Shown in pieces: positions 41,653-50,305 of a DNA stretch of 64,000 nt. A program made the position numbers and the translations under genes. Positions within the stretch are counted from its first letter, which is position 1; each line of letters begins with the position of its first letter. Source of the DNA: an uncultured Pseudomonadales bacterium (GTDB lineage: Bacteria; Pseudomonadota; Gammaproteobacteria; Pseudomonadales; Azotimanducaceae); assembly GCA_958296165.1 (NCBI GenBank), contig OY282447.1, positions 2,790,001 to 2,854,000 on the forward strand. Reading direction: 5' to 3'. The notes below the pieces were generated by a model. It was not told the origin of the DNA. It was given only the letters and a program-made list of their open reading frames with translations, and made no database searches.

Positions 41653-43116
41653 GTGGATCGCACTCTGACGCATTTCATCGCCGCCTTGCGCAATGCGGAC
41701 GTTCGCATTTCGCCGGCGGAGACCTTGGATGCGATGAATGCTCTGGAACTCGTGGGCTATCGCGATCGCGCCTTTCTGAAAAACTCCCTCTCTTTGGTGT
41801 TGCCTAAGACTGCCGACGAAAAAGAGACCTTCGACACCGCCTTCGACCAGTTCTTTTCGTTTGAGGACATTTCAACGCAAACCGCCACTAGCGAGACGGA
41901 GCAGGCAGGCGAAGGCGAGCAGGGCGAAGGCGATGGCCAAGGGCAGGGCGAAGGCAGTGGCGGCGGCAAAGGCAGCGGCGGCGCCAAGAAAGGCAAGTTC
42001 GCCGGCCACGACGAGGAAGAAGACGACCTAGGCCCTGGCGAAATGTCGGAACCGCGTTCCGAACTCGGCCGGCTGCTGATGCTGGAGAGCACCGTGGAGC
42101 TCACGATGCGCATGGCGGAGGCGGCCAAGGAAGCGCGCCTCGAGGAAATCCAAGTCTTCACGCAGAAGGGCCTTTACACCCGCAAGATCATGGATGCGAT
42201 GGGCTTGGCCGATCTCAGCCGGGAGATCAGCGAGCTGCGCCAGAGTTTCCGCGTGCCGGACCGGCGCCTAGGCCAGGAACTCAAGAAGCGCCAAAACTGG
42301 CTGCGCGAACAAGCGCGCGATTACGTCGAACGCCAATTCCTGCTCCACGCCGACGCTACCGGCCGCCGGCTGCGGGAAGACTTGCTGCAAAAAGTGAAGC
42401 TCTCGAACGTGGAGCACCGCAACTTTCGGCTGATCCAGGAGATCGTCTTCCGCATGGCCAAGAAGCTGGCGGCGCTGCATTCCCGCCGCCGCAAGGTCTT
42501 CAAGCGCGGCCAGTTGCACGTGCCGCGCACGTTGCGTCACAACATGAGCTACGACGGCGCTATCTTCGACTTGCGCTGGAAGTCCGTGAAAGTGGATCGC
42601 CCCAAGGTATTCGCCATCTGCGACGTCTCAGGCTCGGTCGCCAGCTACGCCCGCTTCATGCTGATGTTCCTCTACAGCTTGGACGAAGTGATGCCGAAGG
42701 TACGCTCGTTCGCGTTTTCGTCCGACTTGGCGGAAGTGACGGAACTGTTCGAGCGCAACAAGATCGAAGACGCCATCGCCAAGACCTTGCGCGACTACAG
42801 CGGCGGCTCCACCGACTACGGCCAAGCGTTCGCCGACTTCCGCAAGCTGTGCATGGACGACGTGGACAACCGCACGACCATCGTGATCCTAGGCGATGCG
42901 CGCAACAACTACGGCGACCCGCGCACCGACATCCTCAAAGACATGTACGACCGCGCCAAGCGCGTGATCTGGCTGAATCCAGAGTCGCGCAGCACATGGA
43001 ATACGGGCGATGCGGAAATGCGCAAATACACGGCTTATGTGCATCAAGCCGAGGAGTGCAACTCGCTGATGCATCTGAACAGGGTGGTGGGCAATCTGCT
43101 GCGAGCGGCGGCCTGA
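41653..43116 (+). CDS. VWA-domain protein (CoxE-like), partner of MoxR ATPase
   Basis: A 487-residue cytoplasmic protein. The N-terminal region (HFIAALRNADVRISPAETLDA) matches CoxE-like proteins. A low-complexity Gly/Glu/Gln linker (about residues 75-125) follows, then a helical, basic segment. The C-terminal VWA domain has the metal-ion site CDVSGSVASY and the Thr/Asp elements of GGSTDYGQAF and ILGDARNNYGDPR. It starts with GTG 59 bp after the AAA+ gene. VWA partners recognise the client protein that the MoxR ATPase remodels. Confidence 0.88.
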   Translation: MDRTLTHFIAALRNADVRISPAETLDAMNALELVGYRDRAFLKNSLSLVLPKTADEKETFDTAFDQFFSFEDISTQTATSETEQAGEGEQGEGDGQGQGEGSGGGKGSGGAKKGKFAGHDEEEDDLGPGEMSEPRSELGRLLMLESTVELTMRMAEAAKEARLEEIQVFTQKGLYTRKIMDAMGLADLSREISELRQSFRVPDRRLGQELKKRQNWLREQARDYVERQFLLHADATGRRLREDLLQKVKLSNVEHRNFRLIQEIVFRMAKKLAALHSRRRKVFKRGQLHVPRTLRHNMSYDGAIFDLRWKSVKVDRPKVFAICDVSGSVASYARFMLMFLYSLDEVMPKVRSFAFSSDLAEVTELFERNKIEDAIAKTLRDYSGGSTDYGQAFADFRKLCMDDVDNRTTIVILGDARNNYGDPRTDILKDMYDRAKRVIWLNPESRSTWNTGDAEMRKYTAYVHQAEECNSLMHLNRVVGNLLRAAA

Positions 43117-43133
43117 AGGCCCAGCTCCTAGCC

Positions 43134-43164
43134 CGCGGTGCCGCCGTGGGACGGCGACACCGCG
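43134..43164. terminator. Bidirectional hairpin between convergent genes
   Basis: CGCGGTG (43134-43140) pairs perfectly with CACCGCG (43158-43164), extended inside by CGCC/GGCG. It sits in the 60-bp gap between the convergent VWA and esterase genes. It lacks a T-run but is the obvious transcription-stop candidate for both. Confidence 0.5.
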
Positions 43165-43176
43165 CACATGCCCTAG

Positions 43177-44808
43177 TTACTCCTGCGTCTCGCTGCCAGC
43201 CGCGCTTTGCGCTGCGTAGAACCGATCCATCACATCCAACTTCGCCTTGCGCAGTTCCGCCACCACCTTGGGCTGGGCGCTGATTTCCAGCGCCAAGTCG
43301 GTCTGCGCGGCGTAGTTCGGCCAAGTCGGCAAGCCGGCGCCGTTGGGGTTGCCGGTCTTGGCGAAGTTGGTCCAGTAGGCGCTCATCAAACGGGTCACTT
43401 CAAGGTCGCTTGGCCGCGGCGCAAGCGCTTCGCCGCCATCGCCGAAACCCAAGTGGGGATTGCCGAAGACGTAGGGAATCTCAGCCGCGTGGAAAGCGCC
43501 CATCGAAGTGCCCAGCTCGCCGCCTAGCTCGGGCACATGGGTGAAGAAGTACAGCCACGCCGGATCGCCGTGCGCCGTGTGCTCGCGCGCCCAAGTACGC
43601 ATTTGCCAACCGAAATACTGATCCGAGAGAAGCTGCTGTTGCGCTCTCGTGGCGCTCACCGCGGCATCCTCGGCGTATGTGGCGAGGATGGCGTCGGCTT
43701 CGTCTCCCCATGCGTCGGCGACGGTTTCGCGCCAGCCGGCGTCATCGAGATCGGCGGCGGCCATGGACAAGGTGGTGCCTTCGTCCGCATTGGAACCGAG
43801 CAACACCGGCACGCGGTTGTGTTCGCCGGCGGCCACCCTGTCGGCGGGATTGGCGAAGACCTTGCCGTCTACATAGACGCTGCCGCCGCCCGTGTTCCAA
43901 CTCGCTTCCTCGATCTTGGCATAGATGGCGTCTGCTGCTATGGCGCGCATCGCGCCGACGTCGGGCGCTTCGAGCAGTTCGGCCAATGAAGCGCCAGCCG
44001 CTTCGCCGGCTGCGAGGTCCGGATGCGGCGAGAAGCAGCCGCCGGACTGGCCGATGGCGCGATGGAACAACCCCTTCGCCAGCGGCGCCGAATACAGGTA
44101 GCAGACGCTCCAAGAGCCGGCGGACTCGCCGAAGATGGTGACGTTGGCCGGGTCGCCGCCGAACGCCGCGATGTTGTCGCGCACCCATTCCAGGGCGGCG
44201 ACTTGATCCAACAGGCCGTAGTTGCCGGACACGCCTTGCGGTGACTCGGCAGACAGCCCCTCGTGGGCGAGGAAGCCCATCACGCCCAAGCGGTAATTGA
44301 TGCTCACCAGCACCACCCCGAGTTCCGTGAGCGCACCGCCGTCGTACATCGGCAAGTGGCCGTGGCCGATCTGCAAGCCTCCGCCGTGGATCCACACCAT
44401 CACGGGCAGCGCGGCGTCGGCTGGCGCCCGCGTCCACACGTTCAGATACAGGCAATCTTCGGAGCGGTCGATGGGGCCGCGGTCGTAGAAGCCCTCGAGG
44501 CGCGGCTGCCAACAGGGCGTGCCGAAGCCGAGGGCGTCGCGCGGCGCCTGCCACGCAGCGACGGGCTGCGGTGCCTGCCAGCGCAGGTCGCCGACCGGCG
44601 GCGCGGCGTAGGGAATGCCACGGAAGATGCGCAGGCCGTCTGCCGTCTCACCGCGCACCGGGCCGGCCGTGGTGGCGACGACACTGGGGTCCGTTTGGTC
44701 CGCTTGCTCGGCTGTGGCTTCCTCTTGCGCCTGCTCGGCCGGTTGTTCGGTGCAGGCAAGCAAGCCGAACAGCGCTATGCCGGCGAGCGTAGGTGTCAAT
44801 GCTCTCAT
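43177..44808 (-). CDS. Carboxylesterase type B, lipoprotein
   Basis: An alpha/beta-hydrolase of 543 residues. The signal peptide ends in the lipobox LLAC (about residues 15-18), followed by an acidic, Gln/Glu-rich linker, so the enzyme is membrane-anchored in the periplasm or outer membrane. The esterase domain has FRGIPYAAPPVGDLRW, SEDCLYLNVWT, the oxyanion hole WIHGGGL and the nucleophile elbow FGESAGSWS. Substrates of this family are carboxylic esters of diverse alcohols. I start at ATG 44808 because the lipoprotein signal begins there and AGAGGGG lies just upstream. Confidence 0.9.
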   Translation of the reverse strand: MRALTPTLAGIALFGLLACTEQPAEQAQEEATAEQADQTDPSVVATTAGPVRGETADGLRIFRGIPYAAPPVGDLRWQAPQPVAAWQAPRDALGFGTPCWQPRLEGFYDRGPIDRSEDCLYLNVWTRAPADAALPVMVWIHGGGLQIGHGHLPMYDGGALTELGVVLVSINYRLGVMGFLAHEGLSAESPQGVSGNYGLLDQVAALEWVRDNIAAFGGDPANVTIFGESAGSWSVCYLYSAPLAKGLFHRAIGQSGGCFSPHPDLAAGEAAGASLAELLEAPDVGAMRAIAADAIYAKIEEASWNTGGGSVYVDGKVFANPADRVAAGEHNRVPVLLGSNADEGTTLSMAAADLDDAGWRETVADAWGDEADAILATYAEDAAVSATRAQQQLLSDQYFGWQMRTWAREHTAHGDPAWLYFFTHVPELGGELGTSMGAFHAAEIPYVFGNPHLGFGDGGEALAPRPSDLEVTRLMSAYWTNFAKTGNPNGAGLPTWPNYAAQTDLALEISAQPKVVAELRKAKLDVMDRFYAAQSAAGSETQE

Positions 44809-44852
44809 GGCGTCCCCTCTTGGATTCTCGCGTCCCGCGCGTTCGGTGGCCA

Positions 44853-46016
44853 TCATACGTCGCTCGTCGCTTGGCGGTCAGCCAGCAGCGCTTGCAGCGT
44901 TGGCGCAAAGCGCTCGCCCATGCGCCGGTAGCCGGCGGGGTTGGGATGCAGGTCGTCCGGAAGATCGTCCGCATCTTCTACGCCGAACAACTCGAGGCCG
45001 TCCAAATAGTGCAGCTGCCGATCGCCGGCTGCGCGGCGCTGCTGCACGGCCTGCGCGAGCACCTCGCGCACTCTGGTGAGCGAGAGGCAGCCGAAGCGAT
45101 ACTGCTCGAACCCCTCCACCGTGACGAACTTGCCGGCGTCGTTCGGCACGGTTGGGCCAGGCCGGGTCTCGGCGCTGGGGCAGAAGATCGGCGAGATCAC
45201 CAAGATCGGCACATCCGGCTTGCCTTCCCGCACGGTGTCCAGGAAGCCATGCAACGCCGGCACGAAGACGCGCTCGCGCATGGAATCCATGTTCACCACG
45301 TTGATGCCCGTCTTAATGCTGACCACATCGGCGTCGACGGCCCGGATGGCGCGGGCGACGAACTGATCGAGGTGACACTGGCCGCCGAAACCGAAGCTCT
45401 GCAAACAGGCGCCGGCCAGCCGCGCCGCCACTGCCGGCCAAGTGCCGACTGGCTCTTCGGCCTCCATGCAGTGACTGATGGAACTGCCGTAGTGGAGCCA
45501 CTTGGGTCGGGCATCCGGCGACGCGGCGCGCAGCGTGGCGCCGTCGTCTAGCAGCAGCGCGCGCAGCTCGACGAACGCATTGTGCGGCAGCCACAGCTCA
45601 TGCACGGTCTCGCCGCCGGGCAGGTTCTCGAAGGTGAGCGCGTCTGCTTCGCCGCGCTGCAGCTCGAAGCCGCCTGGAGCTTCAGGCTTGAGCACCAAGG
45701 CATTGCCCAGCGTGGATGCGGCTCGGCGCAGTGCGCCGTCCGTCTCTAGGTTGAACACCACCGGCCGGCGCGGGCGTTGCGGAATCACCATGTTGGTGGC
45801 GTGGAACGCGATGCCGACACTGCGGCTGTCGGTGGCGAAGCGCAACCGCACGCCCGCCGGCATTCGCACCATTACATCCATCGGCTGCGGCATCTGCAGC
45901 CGCGTCCACGCCGGCAGCCGCCGTGGACTCAACCCCTCGCCGCGGTCGTCGAAGTCGAGAGCGCCGTGAACGTGAAGCGGATCGGGAATCAGGTCCTTGA
46001 TGGGAATCGTCTGCAT
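44853..46016 (-). CDS. SGNH/GDSL-type hydrolase
   Basis: A 387-residue esterase-like protein. The first 170 residues form a beta-rich domain with no recognised family, as in two-domain GDSL hydrolases. The catalytic domain starts with block I as WLHYGSSIS (Ser), contains GFGGQCHLDQF (block II Gly) and KTGINVVN (block III Asn), and ends with block V DDLHPNPAGYRRMG (Asp and His). Likely cytoplasmic, as no signal is seen. The start ATG 46016 is chosen because conserved-looking sequence begins there. Same strand as the esterase, 44 bp upstream of it. Confidence 0.82.
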   Translation of the reverse strand: MQTIPIKDLIPDPLHVHGALDFDDRGEGLSPRRLPAWTRLQMPQPMDVMVRMPAGVRLRFATDSRSVGIAFHATNMVIPQRPRRPVVFNLETDGALRRAASTLGNALVLKPEAPGGFELQRGEADALTFENLPGGETVHELWLPHNAFVELRALLLDDGATLRAASPDARPKWLHYGSSISHCMEAEEPVGTWPAVAARLAGACLQSFGFGGQCHLDQFVARAIRAVDADVVSIKTGINVVNMDSMRERVFVPALHGFLDTVREGKPDVPILVISPIFCPSAETRPGPTVPNDAGKFVTVEGFEQYRFGCLSLTRVREVLAQAVQQRRAAGDRQLHYLDGLELFGVEDADDLPDDLHPNPAGYRRMGERFAPTLQALLADRQATSDV

Positions 46017-46104
46017 GGGTCTTGAGCGCCTGTTGCCGGGCTTTCCATGGTAGCCGCGCTGAGCGCGGCGATTCGGCGCAGGTCTAGGGGCTCGCAATGC
46101 GGAG

Positions 46105-46110
46105 TATGAT
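46105..46110 (+). promoter_or_regulatory. Possible -10 box of the KAP-NACHT operon
   Basis: TATGAT lies 27 bp before the KAP gene GTG in the 121-bp divergent gap. No convincing -35 box is present; a short GC-rich inverted repeat (CGCGCTGAGCGCG) lies about 35 bp upstream. Confidence 0.3.
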
Positions 46111-46137
46111 GCGGCGGTCGCTCGCACCGCCGCGGGC

Positions 46138-47537
46138 GTGAAGTGCCAAGATGGGTGGAGCAGCCGCTTGTACAACGACGAACCAACTCTGCGGGACAGG
46201 CTGCGCCGCGACGCCCTCATCAAAGAGGTTGGCGAAGCCATCGCCACCTGCACGCCACCGCAGGTGTTCGGCGTGCATGGCGACTGGGGCCTTGGCAAGA
46301 CCAGCTTTCTGCATCAAGTGCGCTACCACCTGACGGGAGACAATCCGCAGGAGCTGGATACGATCAATGCTCCAAGGAAGTCGGGTTACGGTGACAGAAT
46401 ACAACCCGTCTGGTTCGATGCGTGGCACTACCACGCGGAGGCGGTGCCGGTTGTCGCCTTGCTGCAGGAGATGCGGGCACAGTTATCGTCGAAAGCACTG
46501 AAGGGATTGGCGGCCAAGCGTCTTGGCGAAATAGCCGTGAAGGGCACTTTGCTCGGGCTGGACGAGCTGACCAAGAAGATCGGTTTCCAATATGCGAAGT
46601 TCCAGCAGGCAAGCCGTCAGTGGGACGCGGAGAACTTGGCCGCAACACTGCCATCCGAGACGCTGCGGCTAGATCTGCAGAAGACCATTCAGCTGCTCTT
46701 GCCCGAAACGGACGAAGACGCACCGGATGGCCAATCCCGATTGGTGGTGTTCGTAGACGACCTGGACCGCTGTGAGCCAGAGGCCGCGTATCGCCTGCTG
46801 GAAGGGCTGAAGGTCTATCTCACGCTGAACAACTGCGTCTTCGTGCTTGGCCTGAATCAGAAGGCGGTGGAGGGTGCGATCGCCAGGCTGGCGGGCTTGC
46901 CGACGAGAACGCGAGGCAGGACGCCCAAGTGCGCGCCGCGTCCTATCTGGAGAAGATCTGCCAGAACGTCTGGCATCTGCCCGTCGTCGACGCGCCGGGT
47001 CGGCTGCTGTGCGACTTCATTGAGGATGGCGACAACAGCGTTGAAGCGCACCAAGTAAGTTGGCTGCGCGAAGTTGTGGAGGCGCGGCCCTGTCTGCCGC
47101 CGAATCCCCGTAAGCTCAAGGGCCTTGCCAATCTGGTGGTTCGGCTGTGCGCACGGCTGCCTCTGGATCTCGCCGCCGGACAGGGCGATCGTGGCCGAGA
47201 AGAGATGCGAGTACTGCTAGTTGTCGCCTATGTTTATCAGTTCCATCACGATCTCTATGTTCGTTGGCAGGCCAGCCTAGACGTCTACGATCTCATCGTG
47301 CGATGGTGCCGCGACGAGCGACATGGCTTGAGCATCTTGGACAGACTCGAACTCCCGATCTTCGTCAACCAAGACGATGTGTACGGAGACTCGGAAGAGA
47401 TACCGGGCATCGGATGGAGCGCGTTCCCAGACCCGACCGCGGCCAACGTGTTCTGGGTTCAGAGCCTTGTGCTTGGCATGCCTGATCACGTTGGCGCCAA
47501 GACATTCGCACCGTACTTGCAGGGGGCCGCACCATGA
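46138..47537 (+). pseudogene. KAP-family P-loop NTPase, interrupted by one frame break
   Basis: The KAP family (named for Kidins220/ARMS and PifA) includes the phage-excluding PifA of plasmid F. Reading from GTG 46138: Walker A GDWGLGKTS at residues 48-56, the family motif VWFDAWHYH at about 91-99 and Walker B LVVFVDDLDRCEPE at 202-215. After AIARLAGL (about 46899) the frame breaks, giving a nonsense tail to 47058. The -1 frame continues perfectly as ADENARQDAQVRAASYLEKI and then NPRKLKGLANLVVRL (KAP C-terminal signature), to the stop at 47537. One missing base restores about 466 residues. No membrane helices are seen. The stop overlaps the NACHT gene start (ATGA). Confidence 0.85.
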
Positions 47538-49701
47538 CGGTGCCTCGTTTCGACAATTTGACGTCGGCAGAGATATACGCCAATCCGCCGCTTCGCGCCT
47601 ATCTCTCCAACGTTCAGAGGCGGCACGAGTATGTCCGTCTGCTGGGCTTGCCAGACCGCGCCGACCGGCCGAATGTTCCCATTGAGTTCATGGTGGTCCC
47701 GCCGGTGGTGTCGCCGCGGCCTATCTCCGTTGACAGCAATCCCAAGGAGTGGATGCCGCAATGCGAGAGCCTTGTTGCAGCCCTCGAACGCTACGGGCGC
47801 GTGCTGCTGCTCGGCGACCCCGGCACCGGAAAGACGACGTTCTTCGACTACTTGGCGTGGCTGCTCACGTTCGCCGGGGGCAACAGCCGTCCCTAGCCCG
47901 ATTCGGCTGGGTACTGCCCGTACCGATGGTGCTGCGGGAACTCCCGCTCCAATCCGTCACGACGTTCGACGGCCTGCTAAGTGCCTTCTTGTCTCAGCGT
48001 GTAGGCGAACCTCTTCGAGAGGGCGACTACATACGAAGCATGTTAGAAGAGGGCCGCGCGTTGGTGATGCTCGACGGCATCGACGAACTCGGCGGCAAAG
48101 AGGCCCGGCTCAACCTGCGAGAAGCCGTGTTCGACGGCATGCAACGCTTTCCCGACTGCCTTTGGCTGCTCTCTTCGCGCATCGTCGGCTACAGCGAAGT
48201 GCCTTTTGAACGCCGGCAGGTTCCGGGAAAGAACAGTCGCAGCAGCGCCACCGACCCGGACGCCCCGAAGATCGGCAAGCGCTACTTGGCCCCCTTCAAC
48301 GACGGTCGGATCAAGCGGTTCGCGCAAAACTGGTACACCATGCGCGACAAGGAGGCGCTCAAAGAGGGCAAGGCTGACGAATTGGTGCAAGCCATTCGTA
48401 AGGACAAGGCCCTGCAACGGCTGGCACGGGTTCCCAACATCCTAGCGCTGATGGCGTTGGTGCACCGGAATGAAGCCACCTTGCCGCACGAGCGGTGGTT
48501 GCTCTACGAGCGCATCGCCGAGGCGTATTTGTCATCCATAGACAAGCACCGGGGCATCGGCACAAGCGCCCACGACCTTCCGCGCAAGAAGATGTGGCTG
48601 GCTCGCGTGGGCTATGAAATGCAGAGGCGGCGGGAACACGACGGCGACACCGACTTGCTTGTTCCCTGCGCTGACGCGCTGCATTGGATCGGCAGCGAGA
48701 TGGAACGCAGCAAGGCGTTCGTTGACGTGCCCACCCCCGCCGAGTTCCTTTCGTTTATTGGGCGGCGGAGCGGGCTATTCGTCCCCAAGGCCGACGACCA
48801 GTACGCCTTCAGCCACCTCTCCTTCCAAGAGTACTTTGCGGCCGTCGCGCTCGAAGGCGAGGTCACTGGCTTCAAGTGGGCAAAAGAGGGCTGCTCCTCC
48901 TTGGGCTTCGACCGAACCAGCCTTGCTGCATGGGCACGGCAACCCTCTTGGCTGGAGACGTTCTGCTTCCTGTTCGAGATGCTGGCCGATCGACCGGAAT
49001 GGCACAGCGAGTTGATGAACTGCGTGTTCGGGGACGGCTTCTCTTTGCTCGATGAGGTAGAAGCCGGCGAGGAGCTCTTCAATCTGGGCTATCTGGCCGC
49101 ACGTTTAGTAGTGAACCCGTATTCAGGCCTCGGTGCTCGCGACCGAGCGGCAGCGATCGACTGGTGCGTTCGCGCACAGATCAGATGTTCGGACTATTGC
49201 TTCCGAGATGACGAGTATGACGATTACGTCACCGATCGATCCCTGTTTGAGTTGCTGACGGCTGTGGACCAAAGGCTGTCCGACGAGGTGATGGCGTCAA
49301 TCCGCAGGGATTGGGCCGTGGCTGTGAAGGGCTTGGACTGGAGGGTCTTGGACCTCCGGCGAGCCAACATCGCGAACCTAGAGCCAATCTCTGGCTTGTC
49401 GAGCTTGGAGGTGCTGATTCTCACAGACACCAACATAAGCGACATTAACTGCATCACGAAGCTGCGGAACCTGTCTTGGCTAGAACTTGACGGTACAGCG
49501 GTAGAGGACATCTCTCCGATTGGTCACATGCGGCAGCTCCAATTCTTGAACCTAGAGAGAACAAACATCGACGACATTACGCCCCTAGCTGGTTTGGATG
49601 CCCTCGACGCGGTATTGCTGTCGTCTCCGCCCGTCTCGCAAGAAGCGATTGGCGATCTTAAAGAGTCCCTGCCGGACTGCGACATCGTAACGGACGAATG
49701 A
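47534..49701 (+). pseudogene. NACHT NTPase with C-terminal leucine-rich repeats, interrupted by one frame break
   Basis: A STAND-class NTPase of about 722 residues once a single frame break is corrected. Residues 1-88 are an N-terminal segment without recognised effector fold. Walker A is GDPGTGKTT at 94-102. The frame breaks in a run of five G at 47876-47880; the -1 frame continues QQPSLARFGWVLPVPMVLRE. NACHT features follow: Walker B ALVMLDGIDELGG, LLSSRIVGY, and the closing FSHLSFQEYFAA. About 49325-49620 encodes four 22-residue leucine-rich repeats with LxxLxxLxLxxTxIxDIxPI pattern plus a partial fifth. Coupled to the KAP gene by a 4-bp overlap. Related bacterial NACHT proteins defend against phage; function here is inferred. 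Confidence 0.86.
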
Positions 49702-49798
49702 ACATGACTTCGCTGCCGACCACGCCGGCCAAGAGCGTTCACCCCCGCAAGCAATCCGGCTATTCTTGCGCCCCACTCCGCAACCTACCTTCGAGCCA

Positions 49799-50218
49799 AT
49801 GAAATACCTCCACACCATGGTTCGCGTCACCGACTTGGACGCGTCGCTGGATTTCTACTGCAACAAGCTCGGCCTGGAAGAGCTGCGCCGCATCGACAAC
49901 GATGCAGGGCGGTTCACGCTGGTGTTCCTGGCGGCGCCGGGCGATAGCGACGCACAGGTGGAGCTCACCTACAACTGGGACGCGGAGACGCTTGGAGGCG
50001 GCCGCAACTTCGGCCATCTGGCTTATCGCGTCGACGACATCTACGCCCTGTGCCAGCGCTTGATGGATGGCGGCGTTACGATCAACCGCCCGCCGCGCGA
50101 CGGTTACATGGCATTCGTGCGTTCGCCGGATGACGTCTCCGTAGAGCTTCTGCAAGAGGGCGGGCCGAAGCAGCCGCAAGAACCGTGGGCATCGATGCCA
50201 AATACGGGCGAGTGGTAG
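49799..50218 (+). CDS. gloA: Glyoxalase I (lactoylglutathione lyase)
   Basis: A 139-residue metalloenzyme converting the methylglyoxal-glutathione adduct to S-lactoylglutathione. The four metal ligands are visible: His in KYLHTMVRV, Glu in QVELTYNW, His in NFGHLAYRV and Glu in VSVELLQ. The domain is a single glyoxalase fold of normal length with FYCNKLGLEELRR. I use ATG 49799 (KYLHTMVRV), the family's usual start. No operon partner is obvious; 97 bp separate it from the NACHT gene. Confidence 0.94.
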   Translation: MKYLHTMVRVTDLDASLDFYCNKLGLEELRRIDNDAGRFTLVFLAAPGDSDAQVELTYNWDAETLGGGRNFGHLAYRVDDIYALCQRLMDGGVTINRPPRDGYMAFVRSPDDVSVELLQEGGPKQPQEPWASMPNTGEW

Positions 50219-50248
50219 CAACGCTTAGGAACGCGAGCGGATAGCGCA

Positions 50249-50286
50249 CGGCAGGGCCATGTGTTACTTTTTGTAGCACTCTGCCG
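50249..50286. other. Nested inverted repeat upstream of the RND operon
   Basis: CGGCAG (50249-50254) pairs with CTGCCG (50281-50286). Inside, GTGTTAC (50261-50267) pairs with GTAGCAC (50273-50279), allowing one wobble, around a TTTTT loop. It ends 20 bp before the adaptor ATG. It could be the gloA terminator or an operator/leader hairpin for the efflux genes. Confidence 0.4.
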
Positions 50287-50305
50287 GCCTAGCCGATCTT
50301 GATTC

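Noticed and set aside
46885-47880. Programmed -1 frameshifting in the KAP and NACHT genes
   Set aside because: The KAP site has no slippery heptamer, and the G5 site would need an imperfect P-site re-pairing. Mutation or sequence error is the simpler reading, although the G5 site remains open.
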